Below are positions 43,808-52,037 of a DNA stretch of 55,745 nt, one piece after another. Position numbers and translations under genes: made by a program. Source of the stretch: an uncultured Collinsella sp. (GTDB taxonomy: Bacteria > Actinomycetota > Coriobacteriia > Coriobacteriales > Coriobacteriaceae); the NCBI GenBank assembly GCA_900545745.1, contig URAD01000010.1, positions 1-55,745 on the forward strand, read 5' to 3'. The notes under the pieces are model-generated. The model ran no database searches. It was not told the DNA's origin and saw only the letters and a list, made by a program, of their open reading frames with translations. The first letter of the stretch is position 1. Each line of letters opens with the position of its first letter.

Positions 43808-44776
43808 ATGCCACTCATCTCCATCGTCGTGCCGTGCTACAACGAGCAGGAATCTCTTCCCATCTTTCTTAAAGAGCTCGATGACGTCGTTCGCATCATG
43901 ACCCACAAGGACGCTGATATCTCCTTTGAGGCAGTCCTTATCGACGATGGCTCGGCGGACAAAACACTCGCCGTCATGAAAGCAGAAGCCGCGGCGGCGC
44001 ATCCATACGCCATCCGCTGGCACTCTTTCTCGCGCAACTTTGGCAAGGAGGCGGCACTACTCGCCGGACTCCAGCACGCAAAGGGCGACTATGTCGCCAC
44101 CATGGACGCCGACATGCAGGACCCGCCCTCGTAGATGCCGTAGCTGTGCGAGATCTTGCAGACCGAAAACTACGATAACGTCGCTACGCGCAGGACCACC
44201 CGCGAAGGCGAACCTCCCATCAGGTCGTTCTGCGCACGCATGTTCTACAAGATCATCAACCGCATTTCCAAGGCCGACATCGTCGACGGAGCACGCGATT
44301 TTAGGCTCATGAAGCGACCTATGGTTAACGCCATCATCTCCATGGGCGAATACAACCGATTCTCCAAGGGCATTTACGGCTGGGTCGGCTTCAAGACCAA
44401 ATGGCTCCCCTACGTAAACGTCAACCGCGTGGCCGGCGAGACCAAATGGAGCTTTTGGTCGCTGCTCCTCTATTCCATCGACGGCATCGTCGCGTTTTCC
44501 ACGGCGCCGCTCTCCCTCGCCGCCCTCACGGGTATCGTTTTCTGTCTCATTGCCATCCTGGGATTCATCGTCATCCTGGTCAAAACGCTTGTTTGGGGTG
44601 ACCCTGTCGGCGGATGGCCGTCCCTCGCCTGCCTCATAACGCTGTTTGGCGGCATGCAGCTTCTGTGCTTGGGAATCATCGGTGAATACTTGGCTAAAGC
44701 CTACTTGGAAACCAAGCGACGTCCCATCTATATCATTCGAGAATCCAACGAGGAATCTGATGACACGACCCAATAA
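43808..44776 (+). pseudogene. GT2 glycosyltransferase (CsbB/GtrB-like) interrupted by two in-frame TAG codons
   Basis: Reads as one continuous 322-codon frame of the CsbB/GtrB type: ISIVVPCYNEQESLPIFLKE, then DADMQDPPS, and after the stops CEILQTENYDNVATRRTTRE, VDGARDFRLM, NRFSKGIYGWVGF, and two C-terminal membrane segments (ALTGIVFCLIAILGFIVIL; LFGGMQLLCLGIIGEYLAKAY). TAG occurs at 44132-44134 (codon 109) and 44141-44143 (codon 112), exactly in frame, where homologs usually have Leu/Ile/Gln/Glu-type residues after the QDPP motif. No frameshift is present and the rest is well preserved, so the damage is recent, the codons are read through, or the bases are wrong. TAG is a normal stop elsewhere in this window (aroF, aroA, pheA). 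Confidence 0.88.
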
Positions 44777-47171
44777 CAGCACGCTCAAGAATGTGACGTT
44801 CTACGCCGCCTGCTTCACGTTTTCCGTCGCACTTTTTGTCGCGCTTGCAGCGGCGGGGCATGTCTACCCCTTTGGCGACAACTCGTTTCTCACCAACGAT
44901 CTCAAATACCAATACATCGACTTCTTCGCGTGGTTTCGCCGCGTCCTTTTAGGCGAGGCAAACCTTCGCTATTCCTTCTCACAAGGACTCGGCATGAACA
45001 CATGGGGGCTCTATAGCTACTACCTCGCCAGCCCCTTCAACCTGCTCTGCGTGCTGTTTCCCGCAGACAAGCTGACGCTCTTCGTATTTGCCATAACCGC
45101 GCTCAAGCTTGGCTGCATTCACATCAGCAGCGCATGGTTCCTGCAAAGGCGTTTTGGTCTACCCAAGCCCGCAGCATTCCTGCTTTCCCTCTCATTTACG
45201 TTTTGCAGTTGGAACATAAGTAATTTGTGTAATCCGCTCTGGATTGATTGCCTTATCCTGCTACCCATCTGCGCCTTCGGATGCTACGAGCTCATTCGCG
45301 AACAACAAATGATACGCCTCGTTATTGCGATTGCTTTCAATGTCATGTTCTGTTGGTATACGGCCTATATCAGCATCCTGTTCCTCTGCATCTTCGTACT
45401 GGTTGAGTTTGTCGATTACGTCGCTGCAGAAGGATATAGCTGGATGCTCACGCTCGACCGAGCTCTACGATTTGCAGGGGCTATGGTGCTTGGGTTGCTC
45501 CTGTCCGCCTGGACCTTTTTGCCGACCATCCTTGCCATGGCAAAAGGCGGCCCCGTGCTGGCACTTGGCCCTTTGCTTAAAACAGGTCTCAAATCGCTCA
45601 TCAGGGGCTTCATCCCCGGCATGTGGGTGAATAACGGGAATACGCCGCAGTTCTATTGCGGCGTCATCATGATGTTACTTGCAATAAACCTACTGTTTAA
45701 CCGCAAGGTTTCGGCCAAGATACGCATCGCAACGTTCGTCGTCACAGCCGTCCTGATCGCTAGCTCCGTTTTGAGCCCGCTCGAGTACATCTGGTGCGGC
45801 ATGCGCGTTCCCAACGGGTTCTATTCACGCACAGCCTTTTTGCTGGGCTTCTTTACGATGTGGGCCGCAGGCTATTCGTTGCAGGTGTTCGAGGGTCAGC
45901 CCAAATTTCGTCATGTCTATCGACCCGCCGTCGTATTACCAATCCTGACAATCACCGCAATTGAGTTGTTTATCAACGCCCATGTGATGTGGAACCAACT
46001 GTACGCAGGCTATTCCGAAGATGCCAACTGCACTTATGTGACTACCGCAACCAACACGATCACAGCCATTCAAGCCCAGGATCCTGCGTCATTCTACCGT
46101 ATCGATCGAACGACCACGCGCGCCGATAGCGCTGCCCTCAACGAGGGCTTAGCGCTTGGGTACAACCAGCTGTCGTCCTACTCATCCGCAAATAACCCGC
46201 AGGCAATTGCATTACTCAACTCCCTTGGATACAGCAGCGCCGGCGAGTTTTCGACCCGTTATGCCGAACCCATTCTTGCCGTCGATGCCCTGCTGGGAGT
46301 TAAGTACGCCATTGCCGAGAACGCGCCTGCGGGATACGTTTCTGCCAAGACAAATAAGGCCGACTCCACAAGCGCGGTGTACGAGAACCCCTATGCGCTC
46401 AGCATTGGCGTCGCAGCCTCAAGCGATATCCAAAACAGCACGCTGAAGAGCGAGAACCCCTTCGAAAAGCAGAATGACCTCTACAGCAAAATCCTAGGCC
46501 GCGAGGTCGAGCTCTATACCAAGATCGAGGCCGCGAGCACGGAGAATGGCGATAGCTTAAAGCAATGGAGCGTTACTGTACCGGCAAGCTCCATCGGGTA
46601 TCTCTACATCAACAAAGATGCGACCGCCGGCAGTTATTGGCCCGTCGCCCTCACCATCGACCAGCGAACAATCAAAAACGAGGCTTGGAGATTCGACAAC
46701 AATATCCGACAGATTGCAGACGCATCGGACACCCCGAGCCAGCATACGGTGGCAATCGGAGTCGCAGAGGGCTATACAGACATGCCTCAAGACAATGAGC
46801 CGGTCTTTTGCACCCTCAATCTGGACGTTTTCGAGCAGATTATTAACGAACTTAAGACGAGCGATTTTATTCCGACGGTTTTTGAGGACGGAAGGATCGA
46901 AGGCGAGTATACCGCCAAAGATGACGGCAACCTGCTGCTGAGCGTTCCGTACGATGAGGGCTGGAACGTAACGGTAAACGGAACGGCCGCAGAACTAACG
47001 CCCGCTGCCGATAAGGGCTTGTCGTCCCTGAACATACAGAAAGGCGCAAATAGGATCGTGATGACCTACAAGACCCCGGGCGCCATTACGGGGCTTGCAG
47101 TGAGTCTGGCGACCGCAGCCGCCCTTGTTGCAGCGGGTCTATACGCTAGACACAAGAAAAGCCGCCGTTAA
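44760..47171 (+). CDS. YfhO-family membrane glycosyltransferase
   Basis: Large polytopic protein (803 residues), about 12 membrane segments in the first 460 residues, then a soluble outside domain of about 330 residues and a final membrane helix (GLAVSLATAAALVAAGLY). The YfhO hallmark FGDNSFLTNDLKYQYIDFFAWF lies near the start. In Bacillus and Listeria YfhO acts with a CsbB-type GT2 to add sugars to lipoteichoic acid, and here it follows two such GT2 genes. The start is ATG at 44760, overlapping the end of the preceding GT frame, with GAGGA upstream. If the neighbouring CsbB-like gene is dead, only the first GT2 could feed it. Confidence 0.88.
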   Translation: MTRPNNSTLKNVTFYAACFTFSVALFVALAAAGHVYPFGDNSFLTNDLKYQYIDFFAWFRRVLLGEANLRYSFSQGLGMNTWGLYSYYLASPFNLLCVLFPADKLTLFVFAITALKLGCIHISSAWFLQRRFGLPKPAAFLLSLSFTFCSWNISNLCNPLWIDCLILLPICAFGCYELIREQQMIRLVIAIAFNVMFCWYTAYISILFLCIFVLVEFVDYVAAEGYSWMLTLDRALRFAGAMVLGLLLSAWTFLPTILAMAKGGPVLALGPLLKTGLKSLIRGFIPGMWVNNGNTPQFYCGVIMMLLAINLLFNRKVSAKIRIATFVVTAVLIASSVLSPLEYIWCGMRVPNGFYSRTAFLLGFFTMWAAGYSLQVFEGQPKFRHVYRPAVVLPILTITAIELFINAHVMWNQLYAGYSEDANCTYVTTATNTITAIQAQDPASFYRIDRTTTRADSAALNEGLALGYNQLSSYSSANNPQAIALLNSLGYSSAGEFSTRYAEPILAVDALLGVKYAIAENAPAGYVSAKTNKADSTSAVYENPYALSIGVAASSDIQNSTLKSENPFEKQNDLYSKILGREVELYTKIEAASTENGDSLKQWSVTVPASSIGYLYINKDATAGSYWPVALTIDQRTIKNEAWRFDNNIRQIADASDTPSQHTVAIGVAEGYTDMPQDNEPVFCTLNLDVFEQIINELKTSDFIPTVFEDGRIEGEYTAKDDGNLLLSVPYDEGWNVTVNGTAAELTPAADKGLSSLNIQKGANRIVMTYKTPGAITGLAVSLATAAALVAAGLYARHKKSRR

Positions 47172-47186
47172 CAAGCGGCGGCTTTT
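47157..47186. terminator. Bidirectional terminator between yfhO-type gene and rmlCD
   Basis: AAAAGCCGCCG (47157-47167) and its complement (47176-47186) form an 11-bp stem with an eight-base loop; TTTT ends both strands. The loop contains the yfhO-type stop codon. Confidence 0.85.
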
Positions 47187-47208
47187 GCTCTCGAAAAGTT
47201 GATATCGG

Positions 47209-48663
47209 CTAGAGCGTCTTGAGGTACTCCCCCAGCTCTTCCTCCCAGTCGGGCATGTGGAACCCGACCGACTCGAGCTTGGACAGGTCGAGCGCGGAGT
47301 GGACCGGGCGCGGGGCGACGGGGCCCGAGGCGTTCGCGTAGTAGTCGGCGGTCGATACCGGCACGACCTTCTCCCCGTTGCCGTTGGCGGCTTCGAAGAC
47401 GGCGCGGGCGATGTCCGCCCAGCTCTTCACGGCGCCCGAGCCGGTGCAGTCGTAGGTGCCGTAGGGGGCGTGCGTCCCCAGCACGTGGAAGATGGCCTCG
47501 GCCATGTCGCGCGTGAAGGTCAGGCGGCCCAGCTGGTCGTCAACGACCGTGACCCGCTCGAGCCCGTCCTCGGGGTCGGCGACGCGGTCGGACAGGCCCT
47601 TCATGGTCTTGACGAAGTTGTGCCCCTCGCCGATGACCCAGGAGCTGCGCATGATGTAGTGGCGCGGGCACCCTGCCACGGCGATGTCGCCGGCGGCCTT
47701 GGTCTGGCCGTAGACGGACAGCGGGCTGAAGGGCTCCTCCTCGGTATGGGCCTCGGCGGCGCCGTCGAAGACGTAGTCGGAGGACACGTGGACGAGGGTG
47801 ATCCCGTGATCAGAGCATGTGCGGGCGAGGAGGGCCGGGCCGGTCGCGTTGGCCTTCCAGGCGATGACGCGGCCCTCGGGGGTCTCCGCTTTATCCACGG
47901 CCGTGTAGGCGCCGCAGTTGATGACGGTGCCGTAGAGCGACCAGTCGTACTGATCGTAGGCCTCCGGGTCGGACATGTCGAAGGTGTCGATGTCGCAGAA
48001 GTCGAAGTCCTTGGCGACCCCGCGCTCCTCAGCGAGTCTGCGGACCGCATGGCCCAGCTGGCCGTTGCAGCCGGTGACGAGCGTGCGCTTCGGCGCCATG
48101 GGGACGACGTCCCTCAGCATCGGGTGGTTTTTGTCCGCCTCGGAGACGGTGGCCTGGTCGAGCGGGATCGGCCACTCGATGGCGAGATCGGGGTCGGCGA
48201 GGTTCACGAAGGTGTAGGTCCTCTTCAGCTCCAGCGACCAGTGGGCGTCCACCAGGTAGGTGTAGGCGGTGCCGTCCTCAAGGGCCTGGAAGGAGTTGCC
48301 CACGCCGCGCGGGACGTAGATGGCCCTGCTCGGGTCCAGGGTGCAGGTGTAGACCTTGCCGAAGGTGGCGCTGCCCTCGCGAAGGTCCACCCAGGCGCCG
48401 AAGACCGAGCCTCGGGCCACCGAGATGAACTTGTCCCAGGGCTCGGCGTGGATGCCGCGGGTGACGCCGCGGCTGTCGTTGTAGGAGATGTTGTTCTGGA
48501 CGACCCTGAGGTCGGGGATGCCCAGGGCGGTCATCTTGGCGCGCTGCCAGTTCTCCTTGAACCAGCCGCGCGAGTCGCCGTGGACGGCGAGGTCGACGAC
48601 CTTGAGGCCCCCGATGCCGGTCTCGGCGACGGAGAGGTCCTTCTCGAATGCGATGTCAGCCAT
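47209..48663 (-). CDS. Fused dTDP-4-dehydrorhamnose 3,5-epimerase / reductase (RmlC-RmlD)
   Basis: Carries out the last two steps of dTDP-L-rhamnose synthesis in one 484-residue chain. Residues 1-185 are an RmlC-like cupin (DSRGWFKENWQRAK, the catalytic-His-containing GVTRGIHAEPWDKFI, YVPRGVGNSFQALEDG). Residues 195-484 are RmlD: LVTGCNGQLGHAVRRLAEE, NCGAYTAVDKAE, VSSDYVFDGA, and PLSVYGQTKAAGD with the Tyr/Lys pair. Such fusions are known in actinobacteria. Fifteen bases after rmlB. Confidence 0.95.
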   Translation of the reverse strand: MADIAFEKDLSVAETGIGGLKVVDLAVHGDSRGWFKENWQRAKMTALGIPDLRVVQNNISYNDSRGVTRGIHAEPWDKFISVARGSVFGAWVDLREGSATFGKVYTCTLDPSRAIYVPRGVGNSFQALEDGTAYTYLVDAHWSLELKRTYTFVNLADPDLAIEWPIPLDQATVSEADKNHPMLRDVVPMAPKRTLVTGCNGQLGHAVRRLAEERGVAKDFDFCDIDTFDMSDPEAYDQYDWSLYGTVINCGAYTAVDKAETPEGRVIAWKANATGPALLARTCSDHGITLVHVSSDYVFDGAAEAHTEEEPFSPLSVYGQTKAAGDIAVAGCPRHYIMRSSWVIGEGHNFVKTMKGLSDRVADPEDGLERVTVVDDQLGRLTFTRDMAEAIFHVLGTHAPYGTYDCTGSGAVKSWADIARAVFEAANGNGEKVVPVSTADYYANASGPVAPRPVHSALDLSKLESVGFHMPDWEEELGEYLKTL

Positions 48664-48678
48664 GTCTCTCTCCCCTCC

Positions 48679-49698
48679 TTACTGGCCCTGCGCCCTGTAC
48701 CTGGCCTCGGTGGCCTCCTTGGCCGGGCGCCACCAGGACTCGTTGGCCACGTACCAGTCGATGGTCCGCTTGAGCCCCTCGGCGAAGTCGGTGTGCGCCG
48801 GCCTCCAGCCCAGCTCGCGCTGGAGCTTCGTGCTGTCGATGGCGTAGCGGCGGTCGTGTCCGGGGCGGTCTGCGACCCAGTCGAAGTCCTCGGGGTCGCG
48901 GCCCATCGCCTCCAGGATCATGCGCAGGACCGTGATGTTGTCCCTCTCGCCGTCGGCGCCGATGAGGTAGGTCTCCCCCATGCGGCCCTTGGTGAGGATG
49001 TCCCAGACGGCCGAGGAGTGGTCCTCGGTGTGGATCCAGTCGCGGACGTTCTCGCCCCTCCCGTAGAGCTTGGGGCGGACGCCGTCGACGATGTTCGTGA
49101 TCTGCCTGGGGATGAACTTCTCCACGTGCTGGTAGGGGCCGTAGTTGTTGGAGCAGTTGGAGATCGTGGTGCGAAGCCCGTAGGTGCGGGTCCAGGCGCG
49201 CACGAGCATGTCGGAGGACGCCTTGGTCGAGCTGTACGGCGAGCTCGGGTGGTACGGCGTCTCCTCGGTGAACTTGGCGGGGTCGTCGAGCGCCAGGTCG
49301 CCGTAGACCTCGTCGGTGGAGACGTGGTGGTAGCGGATGCCGTACTTCCTCACGGCCTCCAGCAGTCGGAAGGTGCCCTCGACGTTGGTGCGCAGGAACG
49401 GCTCCGGGTCGGCGATAGAGTTGTCGTTGTGGCTCTCGGCGGCGTAGTGCACGATCGCGTCGTGGCCCGGGACGATGCGGTCCAGCAGCTCGGCATCGCA
49501 GATGTCGCCGACGACGAGCTCCACGCGGTCGGAGGGCAGCCCCGCGATGTTCTCGGGGTTGCCGGCGTAGGTCAGCTTGTCCAGGACGGTGACGTGCACC
49601 CCGGGGTGGTTCTTCACCACGTAGTGCACGAAGTTGCTGCCGATGAAGCCGCAGCCTCCCGTGACGATGATGTTTTTGGGTTCAAAGATCTCAGACAT
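48679..49698 (-). CDS. rmlB: dTDP-glucose 4,6-dehydratase
   Basis: Second step of dTDP-L-rhamnose synthesis. The NAD motif is VTGGCGFIGSNFVHYVV, the active site is STDEVYGDL and PYSSTKASSDMLVRAW, and the ending has LGWRPAHTDFAEGLKRTI. The 339 residues are normal. The putative toxin-antitoxin pair lies between it and rmlA, all on the minus strand. Confidence 0.97.
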   Translation of the reverse strand: MSEIFEPKNIIVTGGCGFIGSNFVHYVVKNHPGVHVTVLDKLTYAGNPENIAGLPSDRVELVVGDICDAELLDRIVPGHDAIVHYAAESHNDNSIADPEPFLRTNVEGTFRLLEAVRKYGIRYHHVSTDEVYGDLALDDPAKFTEETPYHPSSPYSSTKASSDMLVRAWTRTYGLRTTISNCSNNYGPYQHVEKFIPRQITNIVDGVRPKLYGRGENVRDWIHTEDHSSAVWDILTKGRMGETYLIGADGERDNITVLRMILEAMGRDPEDFDWVADRPGHDRRYAIDSTKLQRELGWRPAHTDFAEGLKRTIDWYVANESWWRPAKEATEARYRAQGQ

Positions 49699-49716
49699 AA
49701 TGCTCCAAATTAAAAT

Positions 49717-50313
49717 CTATCCGTTTGGATGAACGTACTTAAACATCTGAACAAATGAGGCACTGTCAGAAGAAACGTCCTCGCAATTCTCGCGGTTACC
49801 GTACTTCCTAAAGCCCAAATTAGTATAAAAGGTCAACAGGCCTTGAGCATCAACAGCGTCAAGAACGACAAATCTACCGCCGGCAAGACGATGAACCTCG
49901 CGCGCAGAATCCTCTGCAAGAGACATTAACTGCTCGCCACTCACGAGATCGGCATAACGGTCATTTTTGCCAAACTGGGCAAGCAGCACAACAGGAAGCT
50001 CAATAGAATTAGAAGCCGAGTCGTACTCACCGAAATATTCGAATTTCTTTCGAAACGACCGACTTACATTGATTGCAGGAATACTTGCAACTTTTAGCGC
50101 AAGTGCATAAAAACCAACAAACGAGGCACTGTCGACATCAAATACCAAATACGAAGATGCAGCCCCGCGCTTATTAAATTCAAGAGCCTTACAATGCACG
50201 AAAAGCTCAATGTCAGAATTCCGCTCGCACGAAAAGGAGGAGAGGACCGATTCGACCTTCTCCTCCGATTGAGCTTCGCAAAGATCAAATAACGAATATG
50301 CGACCAGAGCCAT
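49717..50313 (-). CDS. GNAT-family acetyltransferase, putative toxin
   Basis: The 198 residues have a GNAT pattern: a beta-rich middle (AASSYLVFDVDSASFVGFYAL), a LPVVLLAQFGKNDRYADLVS stretch, helix GEQLMSLAEDSAREVHRLAG, then RFVVLDAVDAQGLLTFYTNLGF with the C-terminal FYxxxGF typical of tRNA-acetylating toxins such as TacT and AtaT. It starts two bases past a 63-residue gene with a weak ribosome-binding site, as in a coupled type II toxin-antitoxin pair. It is visibly more AT-rich than the rml genes on both sides. It could instead be an ordinary GNAT enzyme; toxicity is inference. Confidence 0.65.
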   Translation of the reverse strand: MALVAYSLFDLCEAQSEEKVESVLSSFSCERNSDIELFVHCKALEFNKRGAASSYLVFDVDSASFVGFYALALKVASIPAINVSRSFRKKFEYFGEYDSASNSIELPVVLLAQFGKNDRYADLVSGEQLMSLAEDSAREVHRLAGGRFVVLDAVDAQGLLTFYTNLGFRKYGNRENCEDVSSDSASFVQMFKYVHPNG

Positions 50314-50315
50314 GT

Positions 50316-50507
50316 CTAAATACCCATTTTGGCGAACAATGTATCGATTGCTTTTTGCTTCTCAACTGATAGCCGTCCGCCGCTTAAGCGCTTCGGGGAT
50401 TTAATCGAGGCATCCATCGCTAACCCTTTTTCATAGGCTTCGCATAAGGCCCTGGCGCCCTCAACAGAGGTAACCCGAATAGGTGCTTTAATACTAGATG
50501 TAGCCAT
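50316..50507 (-). CDS. Small protein, putative antitoxin of the GNAT pair
   Basis: A 63-residue basic protein, opening MATSSIKAPIRVTSVEGAR, with a short helix (ALCEAYEKGLA) and a Ser/Lys/Arg-rich second half (SPKRLSGGRLSVEKQKAID). It lacks the ribbon-helix-helix look of DUF1778 antitoxins that normally pair with GNAT toxins. GGGAG precedes the ATG. Its gene is first in the pair, and TATACA upstream (about 50530) could let the pair be transcribed apart from rmlA. I recognise the MATSSI start as common in small proteins next to GNAT genes in Firmicutes, from memory only. Confidence 0.55.
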   Translation of the reverse strand: MATSSIKAPIRVTSVEGARALCEAYEKGLAMDASIKSPKRLSGGRLSVEKQKAIDTLFAKMGI

Positions 50508-50556
50508 TGATAACTCCCTTCTTCATAATGTATAGGCAGATTCTACCCAAATTATC

Positions 50557-51456
50557 CTAGTACTCGCGCGGGCTGTTGACGATCTCGCCGGCGGCGACCT
50601 TCTTCAGGTGCCGTCCGTAGACCGACTTGCCGTAGGCCTTGGCCGCCTCCTCCAGCTCGGCGGTCGTGATCCAGCCGTTCTCCCAGGCGATCTCCTCGGG
50701 CACGGACACGGGCAGGTCCTGGGAGTGCTCGACGGCGCGGACGAACTCCGCGGCCTCGTGCAGGCTCTCCATGGTGCCGGTGTCCAGCCACGCGTAGCCG
50801 CGGCCGAGGGTCACCACGGACAGCGTCCCCTCCTCCAGGTACATCTGGTTGAGCGTGGTGATCTCCAGCTCGCCGCGGGCCGAGGGCTGCACCTCATGCG
50901 CCTTGGCGGCCACGTCGCCCGGGTAGAAGTACAGGCCGGTGACGGCGTAGGAGCTCTTGGGGCGCTCGGGCTTCTCCTCGATGGAGACGGCCCTGCCCTG
51001 CGCATCGAACTCCACGACGCCGAAGCGCTCGGGGTCGTCCACGTGGTAGCCGAAGACCGTGGCGCGGCCCGACTCGGCGTTCTGGACGGCGCGCGTCAGG
51101 TGGCGCGACAGGCCGTTGCCGTAGAAGATGTTGTCGCCGAGCACCAGCGCGCACGGCTCACCGTTAATGAAGTCCTCGCCGATGGTGAAGGCCTGGGCCA
51201 GGCCGTCCGGGCTCGGCTGCTCGGCGTAGGACAGGTTCACGCCGTAGCGCGAGCCGTCCCCGAGCAGGCGCTCGAAGTTGGGCAGGTCGGTCGGCGTGGA
51301 GATGACCAGGATATCCCGGATGCCCGCCAGCATGAGGGTGCTGAGCGGGTAGTAGATCATGGGCTTGTCGTAGACCGGCAGCAGCTGCTTGCTGGTGACG
51401 AGCGTGAGCGGGTACAGACGCGTGCCCGAGCCACCCGCGAGGATGATGCCTTTCAT
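50557..51456 (-). CDS. rmlA: Glucose-1-phosphate thymidylyltransferase
   Basis: First step of dTDP-L-rhamnose synthesis, normally inhibited by the end product. Signature LAGGSGTRLYPLTLVTSKQLL is near the start, then PMIYYPLSTLMLAGI, VLGDNIFYGNGL, EEKPERPKS and YAWLDTGTMESLHEA. The 299 residues are normal. A GGAGG site lies upstream, and TATACT about 40 bases before the ATG may be the operon's -10 element. First gene of the rml operon. Confidence 0.97.
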   Translation of the reverse strand: MKGIILAGGSGTRLYPLTLVTSKQLLPVYDKPMIYYPLSTLMLAGIRDILVISTPTDLPNFERLLGDGSRYGVNLSYAEQPSPDGLAQAFTIGEDFINGEPCALVLGDNIFYGNGLSRHLTRAVQNAESGRATVFGYHVDDPERFGVVEFDAQGRAVSIEEKPERPKSSYAVTGLYFYPGDVAAKAHEVQPSARGELEITTLNQMYLEEGTLSVVTLGRGYAWLDTGTMESLHEAAEFVRAVEHSQDLPVSVPEEIAWENGWITTAELEEAAKAYGKSVYGRHLKKVAAGEIVNSPREY

Positions 51457-51715
51457 AGGTTGGACCTCCAGAGTTGGGTGTACACAGATGATATAAGTAT
51501 ACGCGAGGCCGAACCTAGGTTGCAGAACTGCACAAAAGAAGGACGGAGAGAGCCAAGCATGCAGCCTCTTTGGTTCACGTCCTTACGGACCACAAGACTC
51601 CAACCATTGGACCATATTTGGTCCAATGCGCTGTTCAGTTAGCCATTGACACAAACACGCACTACAGGGTCGCGGACGAGCTGGATGAGGCGGTGGGCAC
51701 ATAACGGCGTGCGAG
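51457..51715. other. Region between rmlA and the ImmA-like fragment
   Basis: Non-coding as far as I can tell. It holds the rmlA promoter region (TATACT on the minus strand near 51500), the palindrome at 51606-51627, and at 51660-51704 a short in-frame piece reading HYRVADELDEAVG in a different frame from the next ORF. That piece resembles the RxRxxxAHELGHxxLH zinc-protease helix of ImmA/IrrE proteins, with both metal-binding His lost, followed by a stop. Confidence 0.4.
51606..51627. promoter_or_regulatory. Operator-like palindrome
   Basis: ATTGGACCA (51606-51614) and its exact complement TGGTCCAAT (51619-51627) are separated by TATT. This 9+4+9 geometry suits a dimeric helix-turn-helix repressor. 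It lies between divergent rmlA and the ImmA-like remnant. No U-tract follows, so it is unlikely to be a terminator. Confidence 0.5.
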
Positions 51716-51982
51716 GTGACGGAGCGCCTCTACATCCACTCGTACCAAAACCTAGGAGACGGGGAGGTTGCTGGGGTCATTGAGCGAAGGGACGCCCTCT
51801 CGTCTCGAGGGACAGACCCCGAGGAGATATGGGCGAACTCGTTTGCCGCCGCGCTCCTCATGCCGGCACAGGTCGTAGCGAAACTCTGGGCGGGCAATTG
51901 TAGCATCGGTGAGATGACGGACATACTCGACGTATCCGTAACCGCCGTGGGCCATAGGGTGGAAAACCTTGGGCTGCGATAG
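51716..51982 (+). pseudogene. ImmA/IrrE-like metallopeptidase, C-terminal remnant
   Basis: The 88-residue frame contains EEIWANSFAAALLMPAQVV and ILDVSVTAVGHRVENLGL, which match the second half of ImmA/IrrE peptidases (an ANxFAxxLLMP motif followed by a small VSxxAVxxRLxxLG helix pair). The expected HExxH helix is missing from this frame; a degraded version lies just upstream in another frame. With N-terminus and zinc site gone it should be inactive. Such proteins usually cleave repressors that control mobile elements. Confidence 0.6.
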
Positions 51983-52037
51983 CGCAGACCAGCGCGGAAG
52001 CAGGTCACCAAAAGGGGCACAAGAGGCAATCGACCTC

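Noticed and set aside
47257..49713. An 818-codon plus-strand open frame antisense to rmlCD and rmlB
   Set aside because: Shadow of two clear GC-rich genes; composition is Val/Gly/Asp/Arg-rich with no domain signature.
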